DNA of 64,000 nt from Liriodendron chinense (taxonomy: Eukaryota; Streptophyta; Magnoliopsida; Magnoliales; Magnoliaceae): contig ML058372.1 in assembly GCA_003013855.2 (NCBI GenBank), forward strand, positions 868,001-932,000, written 5' to 3'. Under the pieces are notes generated by a model. That model made no database searches. It worked only from the letters and a program-made list of their open reading frames with translations, and was not told where the DNA came from. The position numbers were made by a program, and so were the translations under genes. This document shows positions 24,733 to 36,800 of this stretch, in pieces. Position 1 is the first letter of the stretch. Every line of letters starts with the position of its first letter.

Positions 24733-25140
24733 CCTTGATCCATCGTCGACTCCGGCTAAGTTGGATGCTTGGGATCCCTTGCATACCAATTAGCTAGTTC
24801 ATGATCGATAAAGTCCCTTGATCCATCGTTGACTCCGAGCACGATGGATGCTTTGGATTCCCTATGATCATCGAGCTAGTGCAGGTAAAGTCATCGATAT
24901 GTAAAATCCCTTGATCCATTGTGAACTCCGGGCACATTAGATGCTTTGGATTCCCTGTGATCGATGAACGAGATCTTAACGGTTAGATCAGTCAATCAAA
25001 GCCTCTTATGTTGTAAGTATGCATTTGATCATATGATTTGTGATCTTATCAATTGACTTTTTGGCAAAGTTGTTGATCTGTATAATTCCTTGATCCATTG
25101 TCGACTCCGGGCACAATGGATCCTTGGAATTCGCTGTGAT
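24733..25140 (+). repeat. Diverged tandem units in transcribed part of LTR E1
   Basis: Four copies of a unit starting CCTTGATCCAT at about 24733, 24816, 24909 and 25088, each containing GACTCCG and GGATGCTTGG-like text. The homologous block in E2 is at about 34200-34620. They lie downstream of the TATA box, so they would be in the RNA. Confidence 0.75.
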
Positions 25141-25600
25141 CAACTAACGAGTGCTTCATGGTCAAATCAATCGGTTCAGATCACCATCTTTTATGAAATG
25201 TGCAAGTGGTTTAACCGTTTCACCTTCCGATTGGAACGGATCTTTATTCGAGTCCAGTTGAGTTATAGTTGGACCAATGAATCAAACCTTGTGGATGAAT
25301 CGAAGGTGGATCCCTAATGCCTTAGCCCCTTTTCTATTTTTGTCTTTCACCACACACAACTTGCTCCACTCTCATGGATAATTCAGATTTCATCTCTCAC
25401 ACCTAAACTAATTCCTCTAAGTGTTCTTAACCCCAATCCATGTGGTTCGACCTCGGTCTCACCGAGTACCTACTACTTCACTACCTACACTTAGGTGTGC
25501 AATCTTCGGATTGTAGCACTATGTACAACCAAACGTAAATATAATGTGCAACAAAAGGCCTTTTTAAATAAGCAAGTCAGTGTCATTCTCAGTCAAAAGA

Positions 25601-25601
25601 C

Positions 25602-25632
<31 letters not shown>

Positions 25633-25638
25633 AAAAAA
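25601..25638 (+). repeat. Homopolymer block C22-A16 in element D
   Basis: 22 C followed by 16 A. Element A has only CCCCCCAAAATATAAGG at the homologous place (reverse complement of about 2772-2790). It lies between gag and protease and shifts the frame. Confidence 0.9.
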
Positions 25639-25639
25639 T

Positions 25640-26430
25640 TTCAAGGATCCCGATAGCCCCCCAATTTCATGCGTCATTGGTGACTACCGGATTAAATGCG
25701 CATTGCTAAACTTGGGGGCAAGCATAAACTTGATCTCGTACTCGGTATATGAGCAATTAGCTCTTGGTGAATTAAAATCCACCAAAACCACATTACAACT
25801 CACTGATAGATCTATCCGTGTATTGAGAGGGATAGTTGAGGATGTTCTAGTCCAAGTTGACAAATTCTACTACCCGGTGGATTTTATCGTCTTAGATACG
25901 CAACCGGTTGTAGATGCTAGCACTCAAATACCGGTGATTTTAGGCCGCCTATTCGTTGCTACATCAAACGCAATTATAAATTGCCAGAATGGGGTAATGC
26001 AATTGTCCTTTGGAAACATAACATTGGAGGTGAATGTGTTTCATTTGGGCAAAAGGCATAGGGATATTGATGACAATGAGCTCTTCGAGGTAAACATGCT
26101 AGAATCTTTTGAAGAAGAATAGCTCCGCCAACTTGAACCACTAGAAAGCTTAAAGACATGTTTGGCACATTTCGAGGATTCCAAAGACCCCATTATTAGT
26201 GAAACTGTGCAAGCATTGAATATTGAGAAACCGGTAGTTGGTACTAACTAGTGGAGGCCCCATTTTGAAAGATTTCCACCAACCACATCAAGGCCTCTAC
26301 CGTCTAACATCAAACCACCAAAGCTTGACCTTAAATCATTGTCATCCGAGCTGAAATATGTATATTTGAGTCAAGAAGAAACGTTCTCGGTAGTCATCGC
26401 CTTGCACCTAGGAAAAGACTAAGAGCTCAA
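25640..26430 (+). pseudogene. Aspartic protease and linker of element D
   Basis: Open to 26122, then stops. The protease begins around CVIGDYRIKCALLNLGAS; the catalytic triplet, DLGAS in element A, is NLGAS here, so the catalytic Asp is lost (GAC-type to AAC). VILGRLF and GVMQLSFGNITLEVNVF follow. The linker has a stop at 26120-26122 (GAG to TAG relative to A) and another before 26432 (CAA to TAA in KDQELKLI). Order and spacing match element A. Confidence 0.87.
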
Positions 26431-26431
26431 A

Positions 26432-27174
26432 TTGATTAAACTACTCAAAGAACATAGGGGAGCCATAGGATGGACAATAGCAGACCTCAAAGAGATAGAT
26501 GTTTCGGTATGTACTCACCATATACACCTCGAAGAGAACGCGAAAATAACTAGACAACCTCAAAGAAGGTTAAATCCAAATATGATGGAGGTTGTCAAAG
26601 TCGAGGTGTTAAAGCTACTAGATGTGGGTATCATCTACCCCATCTCGGATAGCCAATGGGTGAGTCCTACCCAAGTTGTCCCTAAGAAGTTCGGTATTAC
26701 CATCGTAGAAAACGCCAACAAAGAGCTTATACCGACTAGAGTGACCACCGGTTAGCGTATGTGCATCGATTATCAGAAGCTAAAAACGATCGCTAGGAAG
26801 GACCACTTCCCTCTCCCATTCATGGATCAGCTCACTCCTATTAGTGCTTCCTAGATGGCTATTCCAGTTACAACCAAATTGAGATAGCCCAAGAAGACCA
26901 AGAGAAGACCACCTTTACATGCCCGTTCAGCACATTCGCATACCGAAGAATGTCATTCGGGCTATGTAATGCACCCGCCACATTCCAACGATGCATGTTG
27001 AGTATTTTCTCAGACATGGTGGGTGAATTTCTCGAGGTATTCATGGATGATTTTTCTATTTTTGGTTGTACTTTTGAAGAGTGCCTTAATCACTTGAAGT
27101 TGGTCTTGACAAGGTGTGAGGAGAAACACATTGTTTTAAACTGGGAGAAGTACCATTTTATGGTACAAAGATGA
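26432..27174 (+). pseudogene. Reverse transcriptase relic of element D
   Basis: 26432-26755 carries HHIHLEENAK, RRLNPNMMEVVKVEVLKLLD and GIIYPISDSQWVSPTQVVPKK, ending in TAG (26753-26755) exactly where element A has Trp in SWRMCIDYW. After a disrupted stretch with RMCIDYQKL and RKDHFPLPF, 26950-27174 carries FGLCNAPATFQRCM and the catalytic FMDDFSIFG. The finger, palm and catalytic box are thus present but separated by stops. Confidence 0.9.
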
Positions 27175-27338
27175 ATAGTCCTTAGACATATCATCTCGTC
27201 CAACCTACCACCACCCAAGAGCATACACGATGTGTGGTCCTTCCTTAGACATGCCAGTTTTTATAGAAGGTTCATTAAGGATTTCAGTCATATTTCTAGG
27301 CCCTTATACAACCTTCTCTAAAAGGAGAACCAATTCAA

Positions 27339-27950
27339 GTGGAGTGCCGATTGTCAATTAGCTTTTTCAAAGCTAAAAGACATGTTGACAACCGCTCCTA
27401 TTATGCAACCACCGGTTGGTCCATTCTTTTTGAATTGACGTGCGATGCAAGTGATTATGCTATTGGGGCGGTGTTAGGACAAAGGAAGGATAAAAAGCCT
27501 CACGTTATCTACTATGCGAGTAGGACCATGAACCCTGCCTAAGTCAATTACTAGACTACGGAGAAAGAGCTCCTAGCCATTGTTTTTTCCTTGGACAAGT
27601 TCAGGGCGTACTTGATAGGATCCAAGGTTATAGTTTACACGGACCATGCAGCGCTGAAATACCTTCTTTCTAAGAAGGATGCTAAGCCCCGTTTGCTTAG
27701 ATGGATCCTACTCCTTCAAGAATTCGGCTTAGAGATCAAAGATAAGAAAGGAGTAGAGAATGTGGTGGCGGACCATCTATCCCGCCTAGTTTTACAGAGT
27801 TCCATTGACGAGTCACCTATTGAGGACTCATTTCCTGATGAGTAACTCTTTGTTGCTATGCATCCACCATGGTATGCTGATATTGCAAACTATCTTTCCA
27901 CAGGTGCGATGCCGACTCATTGGACTACACTAGATAAATGAAAATTTTTA
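27339..27950 (+). pseudogene. RNase H relic of element D
   Basis: Carries ELTCDASDYAIGAVLGQRKDKK and YYASRTMNPA (to 27542), then a stop where element A has Gln (AQVNY), and continues 27591-27845 with FRAYLIGSKVIVYTDHAALKYLL, RWILLLQEFGLEIKDKKG and VADHLSRL. It ends at TAA (27843-27845), again Gln in A. It would degrade the RNA strand of the RNA-DNA hybrid. Broken. Confidence 0.88.
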
Positions 27951-27956
27951 AGGGAA

Positions 27957-29166
27957 GTGCGCAATTTTTTCTGGGCTGAACCTTTACTTTTTAAATATTG
28001 TCCAGATCAAATTATTAAGAGATATGTCCCTAATAATGAACATAATTCTATCATCTCCTTTTGCCATGATCAAGCATGTGGGGGTCATTTTTCCACCAAG
28101 AAAACCACAGCTAAAATTTGCAGTGTGGTTTTTATTAGCCTACCCTATTTAAGGACACCCACGAGTTTTACAAAGCATGCGAGCGCTGTCAAAAGGTAGG
28201 ACGATTGTCCCGTCAAAATATGATGCATCTTACCCCAATTCAACATCTTGAAGTCTTCGATTGTTGGGGCATCAATTTTATGGGACCATTCCCCTCATCT
28301 TTCGAACATGTCTATATATTACTCACCGTAAACTATGTGTCCAAGTGGATAGAGGCTATTCCATGTAGAACTAACGATCATCGTACTGGTTCTAAAGTTC
28401 CTTAAAGAAAACATACTTTTCAGATTTGGAATGCCTCGAGCCATCATTAGTGATAGCGGTTCTCACTTTTGCAATAGGCATTTCGAAGCCTTAATGAAGA
28501 AATATTGCATTAGACATAAGGTGAGTACCCCATACCACCCACAAACAAGTGAGCAAGTTGAAATTTTCAATCGAGAAATTAAACAAATTTTGGAAAAGAC
28601 AGTGAGGCCGAATCGTAAAGATTGGTCGCTGTGATTAAACGATGCTCTTTGGGCTCACCGTACCACTTACAAGACTCCCATTGGAATGTCCCTCTATAGA
28701 CTTGTCTATGGGAAAGCTTATCACTTGCCTGTGGAGATTGAACATAAAGCCTATTGGGCAATTCGGGCATTGAACTTTAACGTTGACAAGGCTAGCTCAC
28801 TTCGCAAACTCCAAATTAATGAGCTTGACAAGATCCGGAACGATGCTTATAAGAACTCGAGGATTTACAAGAGTAGGATGAAAGTATTCCATGACAAGCA
28901 CATCTTTAGGAAGTCTTTCCAGGAAGGTCAAAAAATGCTCTTATACAATTCTCGACTTCATCTTTTTCCGAGAAAATTACAATCTCGATGGACCGACCCA
29001 TATATTGTTAAAGAAGTTTTTTCCCCATAGGGCTGTTGAGGTAGAGAATACGGCGAATGGTAACTGTTTTAAAGTGAACAGACAATGCCTTAAACCATTC
29101 GTTGAGAAATTTGATTTAGAGGACATGTCCATCACTTTGGATGATCCTGTGTATCAGGACGATTGA
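27957..29166 (+). pseudogene. Integrase relic of element D
   Basis: In order: N-terminal zinc finger (CHDQACGGHFS, then a frame change before ACERCQK near 28170-28200); core with FDCWGINFMGP and VNYVSKWIEA (28205-28405), AIISDSGSHFCN and HPQTSEQVEIFNREIK (28431-28634); then the chromovirus-unlike C-terminal part with GMSLYRLVYGKAYHLPVEIEHKAYWAI and a tail to 29166. The first catalytic Asp (GID in element A) is Asn here, while the second Asp and the Glu remain. Stops at 28403-28405 and 28632-28634. Non-functional. Confidence 0.9.
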
Positions 29167-30316
29167 TCTCCTACTCTGACGGAGGTATAGCGTAGGATTT
29201 TGTTTTGTTTGATTTTTTGTTTTAGGTTTATCTCGTTAGTAGTTTAGTTGCTAGAGTTGTAGACTTCCATGATCGACTCTATCAAGTGATCTAGTTTCCA
29301 CTCTCCTTTATTTTTAACATTGCTCTCATGTTATTATTAATTGCATATCTTTTACATTGAGGACAATGCAAGATTTGGTTGGGGGGTGAGATGAGATTAC
29401 TCATCTAGCAGTTTGTGGACATTTCGAGCATTATTTGTTGAATTTTTTTTTGAATTTTCTAGAAATTCAAAACTCTTTTAGAAAATTTTGTTGCTATGTA
29501 TTCAGGATGATACGAGTATAAGAAAAGGAGATACGAAGTTAGTGATGTTGAAAGTCTTGAACTACCTTTAATATAATGGTTTTATATGTGAATTCCCCTA
29601 TTTATATGATTGATAGAAAATTTGAACACTTTTTACACCTAGTTCACATTACACGATTCTCATGGTTTGAAAGGATTATATAAATTTGTGGATTAGCTAG
29701 ACTTAGATTTGAGGTGTTGAGGAACCAAGCCGGGGTACTTTGTCCATCCTTGTCCATGGGAAAATAACGAAAGATGTGGATTTCTAAAAATCCTATCTAA
29801 TATATAACAAAAAAGGAAAGGAATGATGAAAATATGGGAATGATTGAAAATATGGTGAAAAATTCCGAAAGGGGCTACCTATTACCAACCGGAGGATGGT
29901 CTACCCGTAACCAAAGCCAGAAATGGGACCTAGTGTGAAAGCCGTCGGAAGGACGGTAAGGTAAATTCCTGTCATAGGCCTGTTGTTGATCTGTACACCT
30001 TGAGATCCATAATTTAGTTTATCTATGAAGAAGATGGTCCTATAAACTCATGAGATGAGCCATCATTATGCACATTAGGGTGAATTTGTTCAAAGTTCTT
30101 CTATTTATCAATCAATCAGCAGGAATTCTATATAAACACTTATTATGTTGTGAGAGTTTAAGGTTTCAGCTTCTATCACCCAGTTTCTCTAACTTTTTAC
30201 ACTTGTGTGTCTTGGGATGTAAAGAATCATAGTTTCTGAAGGAGAGTTAGATTTTGAAGATTTGAACTTGTTTCATGCATGTTTTGCTCAAGACTAGCAA
30301 AATGCAGATTGAGGGG
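29167..30316 (+). other. 3' spacer and polypurine tract of element D
   Basis: 1.15 kb without coding potential between integrase and the 3' LTR, a length usual for Athila/Tat-like elements. There is no env-like frame. The polypurine tract is GATTGAGGGG just before the LTR start at about 30317. A second G-run at 29380-29386 may be an internal purine tract. Confidence 0.65.
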
Positions 30317-30568
30317 TGTGTTGAACCTCTAATTTATACATTAACTAACCCATTACATCACATTCTATGCATGGTTTGCACGCTTAAAGGACCCATCTAA
30401 TACATGATTTGTGATTGTAGGAATGAGATGGTGATTTCACTGATTCAAGGCTACAAAGAGCATTTTACAGGCATTGAAGATCAAGGAACCAAATGCTAAA
30501 GGATGGAAGAAAGAAGCAAGGGAGAAAGAGAAAGAACGAAGAAGAAGTGCAAAACAAACAGCACTGAA

Positions 30569-30829
30569 GACCGGTCGTCCGACCGGTTGGCCAACACATA
30601 GGACCGGTCAGTTCGACTGGTCTGTAATTCAACAGAGATCCCCATTCACTGGACCAACACAAACTGGTCGTCAGACCGGTCTCACATAACTCAAACCAGT
30701 CGTCAGACCGGTCGAGCACTCAACAGAAAGGGGGAGGAATTTTCAAAATCTCACTAGACAGTTTTTGACGTTTTACGATCGGTCGTGCGACTGGTCGTCC
30801 ATGAGCTCAGACCAGTCGTCCGATCGATC
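30569..30829 (+). promoter_or_regulatory. Palindrome ladder in D LTR U3
   Basis: Twelve copies of an 8-bp palindrome, consensus GACCGGTC, arranged as six pairs. Starts: 30569/30581, 30602/30615, 30662/30674, 30694/30706, 30777/30789, 30810/30822. Five pairs have 12-bp spacing (4-bp spacer GTCC, GTCA or GTGC) and one has 13. The pairs group in twos at 32-33 bp. The array ends 90 bp before the TATA box. Function unknown; enhancer or binding-site array is inference. Confidence 0.85.
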
Positions 30830-30918
30830 GTCTGCGTAACAGAGCTTGTTTTACAAGCTCCGATTTTCTCTGCGCAACTCCGTGATTCCTTGTGCAATCT
30901 GGAATCTTCCGTACTATT

Positions 30919-30928
30919 CTATAAAAGG
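30919..30928 (+). promoter_or_regulatory. TATA box of D LTR
   Basis: CTATAAAAGG in the expected position between the U3 array and the transcribed part of the LTR. Confidence 0.65.
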
Positions 30929-31731
30929 GTACCTAAGGCTTCGTCTAAAGGAATCCTAGAAAAGATTGGAGGTCGTGGGAAGTGAAGGAGCGCACTATGA
31001 AGAATCCACAACTCTGTCAAATCTGGTTTTTCTAGTTTTTATGTCTTTTTCATTGAGTTCTAGTTGTAGTATGACAATGCTCAGCTAGAATCTCTCAGCT
31101 AGGGCTGAGAGGTGAAGCTTGTGGCCAATTTCATGTTTAATTCTGTTTGATTCAAGTACTTTCACTTTAAGTTTGTATTTTAAATGTTCTAGTTCGAATA
31201 AAGTTAATATTTTTAGAAGTTTTATGAGAGTTTATGTGCTCTGGACATGGATTCCTTATAATTCTCTGAGATTATCATGTTTGGCTTGATTAGATTTAAA
31301 TTATGGTAACCCTTGAGCATTCCATAGTCCATATGCATGGTTGTTACTCCGAAGGCTATGATTTTGAATGTTATGTGATTGAATAGGACTAGAACTTGAA
31401 AGTTCAACTTAAGTGGGATTGAATGTGCTTCAATGCTTTATCTTCCAACTAAATGAGAGATGAAACTTCGAATCTAGTTGTATTTTATGCTTGGATTGAT
31501 TGGATTGACAATGGATTGCTACAAGTGAATCCTTAAAAGCCTTAGTTTTTTTTAAATTACTGAATTTTCTAAGTTACTATTTTGAGTTAGTTTTCTTAAT
31601 TAAATCTCAAATTGTTCCAATTAAAGTTACTGGAATACTTTAGAACTATTTTTCTAATTCCCTATGGATCGACCTCGGTCTTACCAAGAATTATTACTAC
31701 ATCGCAGCCTTGCACTTGAGGTGAGTGAACA

Positions 31732-31795
31732 CTAATAAGTCTTAATAAAGGTAAGCAATACTTTTTCATAAAAGTTAATGTTTTTCCTTAAAATA

Positions 31796-31829
<34 letters not shown>

Positions 31830-33812
31830 CCTCTTATTTTCTATAAAATCTTTAAGTCTTAATAGACTATGCTTAAGATCCCTAATCAATGTATTAGATG
31901 GTGTAAAGATGGCTTTATTTAACTTAATAAAGTGGTTGGAACCAAGAGTCAACAAAATCCCTTAAATTAAAGGGAAGTTGCCAACACACCATTTCTAAAA
32001 ATATGTTGCTCACTATTTTCGTCCATGCGTGCGAGTTGTGTGTGGGCGTGCCAGAATCGATTGTGCCTCTCGGTTCAAACTGAACAACAATGACCTCAAG
32101 CACCGAGATAGGCAGATACACCGGGATCGACAGTATACGACTAGAATTTGTATAGATCAGTTGCCTATTCAGACACTTGCACAGTTGTTTTTCAATAATC
32201 AGGTGATATTTGAAGGGTGGGGTTCGTCCTCCAATGATAGGTTATACATCTGCCTTCCGTACGAAATGACTTTTTAATACAGATAAAATAAGAAAAGGAA
32301 ACACTTACAGTCAGCCGCATGGAATGAGCCACAGACCACCATTCCGAATAAAGCACTCTATTAAGATAAGTCCAGCATATAAGTGTATGTAGACTTGGAG
32401 TACAACTAAAATTATCGGCTGCTAAATTACTGCTAGGGATTTACTGCTATGGAACGTAAATTCACAACTTATACTAAGGAATGTAAAGAATGAAATTATG
32501 CTAATGAAAATGAAACTGTTGATTACACCTAAGAATGTAAAGAGTAAAATGCTAAGGAGCATGATACTTGTAAAGATAAATTGGGATCTGATTTGATTTG
32601 GTTGTTACTGGACTCCTTGCTCTATCGTTTTCCTACACTATTTATAGACTTCAAAATTCACACGATCTAAGGCTCATAACGCCTCACTCAACACGATTGG
32701 CCTTCCAGATCTTTCTTCGTCCACCACCTATCTTTGCAACCATTTTGCTGACTCGGCCACGTTCATGCGTTCGCTCTTGCTTTATTGGTACTGTGGCATT
32801 ATCTAGCTAATGCTAGTTGTGTCACCATGAAATTTGTTATAATCTCATCCGCAACTTCATGAGTTCACTACACAAACTTGTAAAATCACACTTGTCCTCT
32901 CCTCATTGGCTCTTGTAGAGTCAAGCAGAATAGGGTGCAACAACTATTCATATAGTCACCTAGTCGTACTGGGTGGGCATCCCACACGTATGGTCTGTGG
33001 ACCCACCATGATGTTTGTTTGCCATCCAGACCTGTGGCACGAGTTTGGAAGAAGGGGGAAAACGTAATATCAACTTGATTCAAAATTTCCTAGCCCTCAA
33101 ATGGGTACCATGTGCCCAGCAGGTGGTCCACCCTGTGGGTCCCATTATGATGTATCTGCTTTATCCATGCCACCCATTTATTTTTCCTTATCATTTTAAG
33201 GGCGTGAGGGCCCTTTTTTGTGGACTGCACCGTAGATACAGTGGTGGTTGGAAACCTTCCAAGGGCCCTTTGTAATGTTTATTTGCCATTTTAAATGTTT
33301 GTAGGGTTATCTCCAACCTCGGGGTCCACCTTGATATGCGTGTGTCATCCATGTTGGCCATGGGACACCATAATGTTTGCTCATGTTCTAGCTGTCCATC
33401 GAGACCGCCTTGATTTTTGGGCTTGATCCAAAATGTCCACACTTTAGACCCACTTATATGTACATGGTTTATATCCATGCTGTCTAGGTATGGACCCAAC
33501 ATGATGCTTGTATCTTACCTCACTATGTGGCTCGCATGCTATGTGTGTTTTGACTCAACCAACTGATCATTGTGTAGACCACCTTGACACGTGTTTACCC
33601 ATGTGAGTCAGATCCAAGCTTAGTGGACCACACCAAATGGCAACTATTGAGTCTTTATTGTTGAAACCTTTCTATAGGCCCTTTGTAATGTTTAATTACC
33701 ATCCAGCCTGTTAGAGTGGCCCACTTTGATGTTTACTTACCCAACCCGTTGAAAGTTCACATAGATCTAGATGCATGGAAATCCCCAAAGTCCGCTTGAT
33801 CTAAGTCATAGG
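31732..33812. other. Unclassified intergenic repeat-like DNA
   Basis: No recognisable coding. It contains a (GA)n run at about 31798-31826. Around 33085-33310 and 33650-33735 the text resembles the left arm of the fold-back element at 44815 (phrases such as CTTTGTAATGTTTATTTGCC). The rest shows no defined boundaries. Confidence 0.5.
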
Positions 33813-33817
33813 ACTTA

Positions 33818-36800
33818 TGCTACAATTCGAAGATTGCACACCCAAGTGCAGGTAGCGAAGTAGTAAAATACTTGGTAAGACCGAGGTCGATCCACAGGGA
33901 TTGGGGTTAAGAGCACTTAGAGGAATTAGTTTAGGTGAGTGAGATGAAATCTGGTTTATCCACGAGAGTGGAGCAAGTTGTGTGTGGTGGAAGACAGAAA
34001 TAGAAAAGGGGCTAAGGCATCAGGGATCCACCTTTGATTCATTCACAAGATTTGATTCGTTGGTCCAACTATAACTCAACTGGAATTGAATAAAGATTCA
34101 TTCCAACTGGAAGATAAAATAGTTAAACCATTCGCATATTTCATAAAAGATGGTGATCTGAACCGATTGATTTGACCATGAAGCACTTGTTAGTTGATCG
34201 CAGGGAATTCCAAGCATCCACTGTGCCCGGAGTCAACAATGGATCAAGGAATTGTACAGATCAACAACTTTGCCAACAAGTCAACCGATAAAATCACAAA
34301 TCACACGATCAAATGCATACTTACAAGATAGGAGGCTTTGATTGACCGATCCAACCTTTAAGATCTCATCTATCGATCGCAGGGAATCCAAAGCATCCAA
34401 TGTGCCCGGAGTCTACAATGGATCAAGGGATTTTACAGATCGATGACTTTACCTGCACTAGCTCGATGACCGTAGGGAATCCAAAGCATCCAACGTGCCC
34501 GGAGTCGACGATGGATCAAGGGACTTTATCGATCATGAACTAGCTAATTGGTATGCAAGGGATCCCAAGCATCCAACGTGCCCGGAGTCGACGATGGATC
34601 AAGGGGCTTGCACAACAATAGCGTCCGCCGAGGTGGATAACCGAACCAATCAACCAAAGAGAACTCCAATATTTACACCACACAATGTTGAACCAAAAGA
34701 ACCAAGGCTTGTAAATTTCTTCAAAGGCTTCACCCCTAGCCTTAGCTAGAGGTTTAGCCAACCATGCTACAATGGAAGACTAAATTCTCTACAAAGGAAA
34801 AACTACACTACTCTACACTACAAAAGAAAGAAAGAAAACTAAAGAAGAGAAGGGAGGAGTTGTAGAGGATGGGATGATGAGAATGAGAGGGAGAGGAGCT
34901 TCTTTTATAGCCTCATGAGAAGCTCCCAAGCCTAGGTGGCACTCCAAAAGTTTCTTTTGGTTTGGGAATGGAGTTAGGCTTGGAGTGCCCAAAGCAAACT
35001 TTGCTTTTAGGTTTGGGCTTGGAGTTAAGCTTGGAGTGACATGTGGCAAGAAAAGTACTCCAATCCTAGGTGTCACTCCAAGCCTAAAGCAACTTTTCTT
35101 TTAGGTTTGGGCTTGGAGTGAGGCTTGGATGATGAGGTGGCATTTGCTTGGCCCAAGGATGGAAGATGGTAAGGTGAGTTAACTCAGTCCACATGAGTTG
35201 GAGTTGACTGGGTTCACATGGAGAATCTGGACAATCTGGACTGTTCATTGAAGATGGGTTCCACAACTGTATGTGTGCCGGAGTTCAGTTTGTTGGACGG
35301 CTGAAGATGATATCTTTGTGCAGCATACTGGTGGATGGTTGATGATCAGGGTTGATCACACGCTGGATGATGCTTCATCTGAAATGGATTCGCATGGACG
35401 GTTGAGATGACGGCTTGAATTGTCCTTCATTGCAGCTGCCACTTTGGACGACTGATGATTTGAGTGTGTGGTCCATCTGATGTAGCTGGAGTGAAGGCAA
35501 CTGCAGTCGTCAGATTGCAAGTGTGGCTGAGATGCTGATCGTTTGAGTCTTCTTGCACGTGCTGGAGCTATCTGGATGGTCCAATTGCTGGACGGTCTTG
35601 ATCTCTGTTGATTGGACCAGTAGCTGGATGGTGGTTGAAGCTTGAGGGTGTTGGACGCTAGAGCTTGGTGTGTTTGATCGTCCACCAACTGGAGCAATGG
35701 ACGGCTAGGATGGAGAGTGGATGAGATGATGATTGATGGTTGGTGGAGAGGCCCAGATGAACGTTGGATGGCCATCTCTTGCAGCTGGAATGGATGGACG
35801 AACTACTCTGCATGTGCTGCACATGTGGGATTGCTGGATCTGGTGGACGTTGGATAAAGGTTGGACATGGACGGCTTGATGATTGAAAGTTGGTGGAGCC
35901 CACTTTGATAGCTGGATGCACGGCTGGATAGATGTGGCTTCAACTGCTGGACGTGATGGAGCTGGTGGAGATGGAGGGATGTTCGATGCTAGACGTGATG
36001 TGGGTCCCACCTGACGTCATTGATGATAATCATCTGGCCACTGGATGGAGATGAAGGAAGCTGCTGGATGGTTGAAGCTTGCTTCCACACGTGCTGGAGA
36101 ATGTGGTCCACCATCTGGACAGATGGACGGCTGCTGATTGCTGCTGCACATGTGGGTCCGCTGGATGAAGGACGGCTGAGGTTTTTGCTGCTGCTTGGAC
36201 GGACAAGGGCTCCACATTGATGGTCGGCAGAGATGAAGATGGTGTTGACGTCCACTTGCTGGTTGGAATTGAGGTGGACGGCTGGATGATGATGCAGCCA
36301 TGAGCGGCTGAGATGATCAGACGTGGATGGCATGTGGGGTCCACAGCGCTGGCCATTGATGTGAATGGACGTCCGGCAGCTGCTGGACGGTGGAGATTGG
36401 ATTGCATGCTGAGTAGCTGCAGCTGCAGCTGGACTGCTGTGTGGCCCACCTGGTTGATCTGGCACATGTGAGGCTGGTGGACGTCCATCCTTGCTGCACA
36501 TAGTGGTGTCCACCTTGGCCCGCCCTACACAGATGATGGATGGTTGGATATGGACGGTTGTGATGTGCATGGATGACTGGTGTCCAGCTGATCGTGATGG
36601 ATGGATTGGATTGTTGGAGATGATGGTATGGTCCAAAGTGCTTAGTCGATTAGGGCCTTTGATCTGATGCTCATGAAAGTGTCGCCAGCCGTGATGCACA
36701 GTTGGTCCCAACTATAGACATCCAATCTTGACCATCCAAGCATGATCATCCATTTTTTTATGAAGGCCTTGATCACGATCATCATAACATGTCTCAGATG

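Larger units (their letters stand above)
22528..25518 (+). mobile_element. Solo LTR E1 inserted in gag of element D
   Basis: 2,991 bp, starting TGATAAGTACCTAATATTG and ending GGATTGTAGCA, flanked by a perfect 5-bp TSD CTATG (22523-22527 and 25519-25523). Removal restores the D gag text, as shown by comparison with element A at 2811-2880. The 3' end (GACCTCGGTCTCACCGAG...) resembles LTR ends of the Athila/Tat-like elements here, so it probably belongs to the same superfamily but a different family. Frames over 22838-24201 are compositional and not genes. A second copy, E2, lies inverted at 33818-37084. Confidence 0.92.
20546..31731 (+). mobile_element. Athila/Tat-like Ty3/gypsy retrotransposon D, 5'-truncated
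   Basis: Plus-strand relative of element A with leader, gag, protease, RT, RNase H, integrase, a 1.15-kb 3' spacer and a 3' LTR (30317-31731). It lacks PBS and 5' LTR: homology to the A leader starts only about 40 bp downstream of where the PBS should be. It is split by solo LTR E1 (22528-25518). Numerous stops make it inactive. Confidence 0.9.
30317..31731 (+). mobile_element. 3' LTR of element D
   Basis: About 1,415 bp from TGTGTTGAACCTC (start 30317 or 30319) to GAGGTGAGTGAACA at 31731. The end is homologous to the A LTR terminus at 4944, and the start resembles other LTR starts here (TGTTAAGCTCTG at 53504). It contains a palindrome ladder (30569-30829), a TATA box (30919) and the conserved TCGACCTCGGTCTTACC block near the 3' end. 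Confidence 0.85.

Noticed and set aside
29380..29390. Start of the D 3' LTR at TGAGATGAG after GGGGGG (29387)
   Set aside because: The start at 30317 (TGTGTTGAACC) matches the LTR starts of H-prime and G and gives terminal symmetry with GTGAACA at 31731; 29387 does not.
30569..30829. CRISPR-like array (short repeats with spacers)
   Set aside because: Eukaryotic LTR, 8-bp palindromes with 4-bp spacers, no cas genes. Not a CRISPR array.
32029..32277. Plus-strand frame of 82 residues in 31.7-33.8 kb
   Set aside because: No recognisable domain, no flanking exons, and it lies in repeat-like DNA.
35356..36711. Minus-strand frames up to 240 residues
   Set aside because: Mirror image of the E1 artefact inside solo LTR E2.
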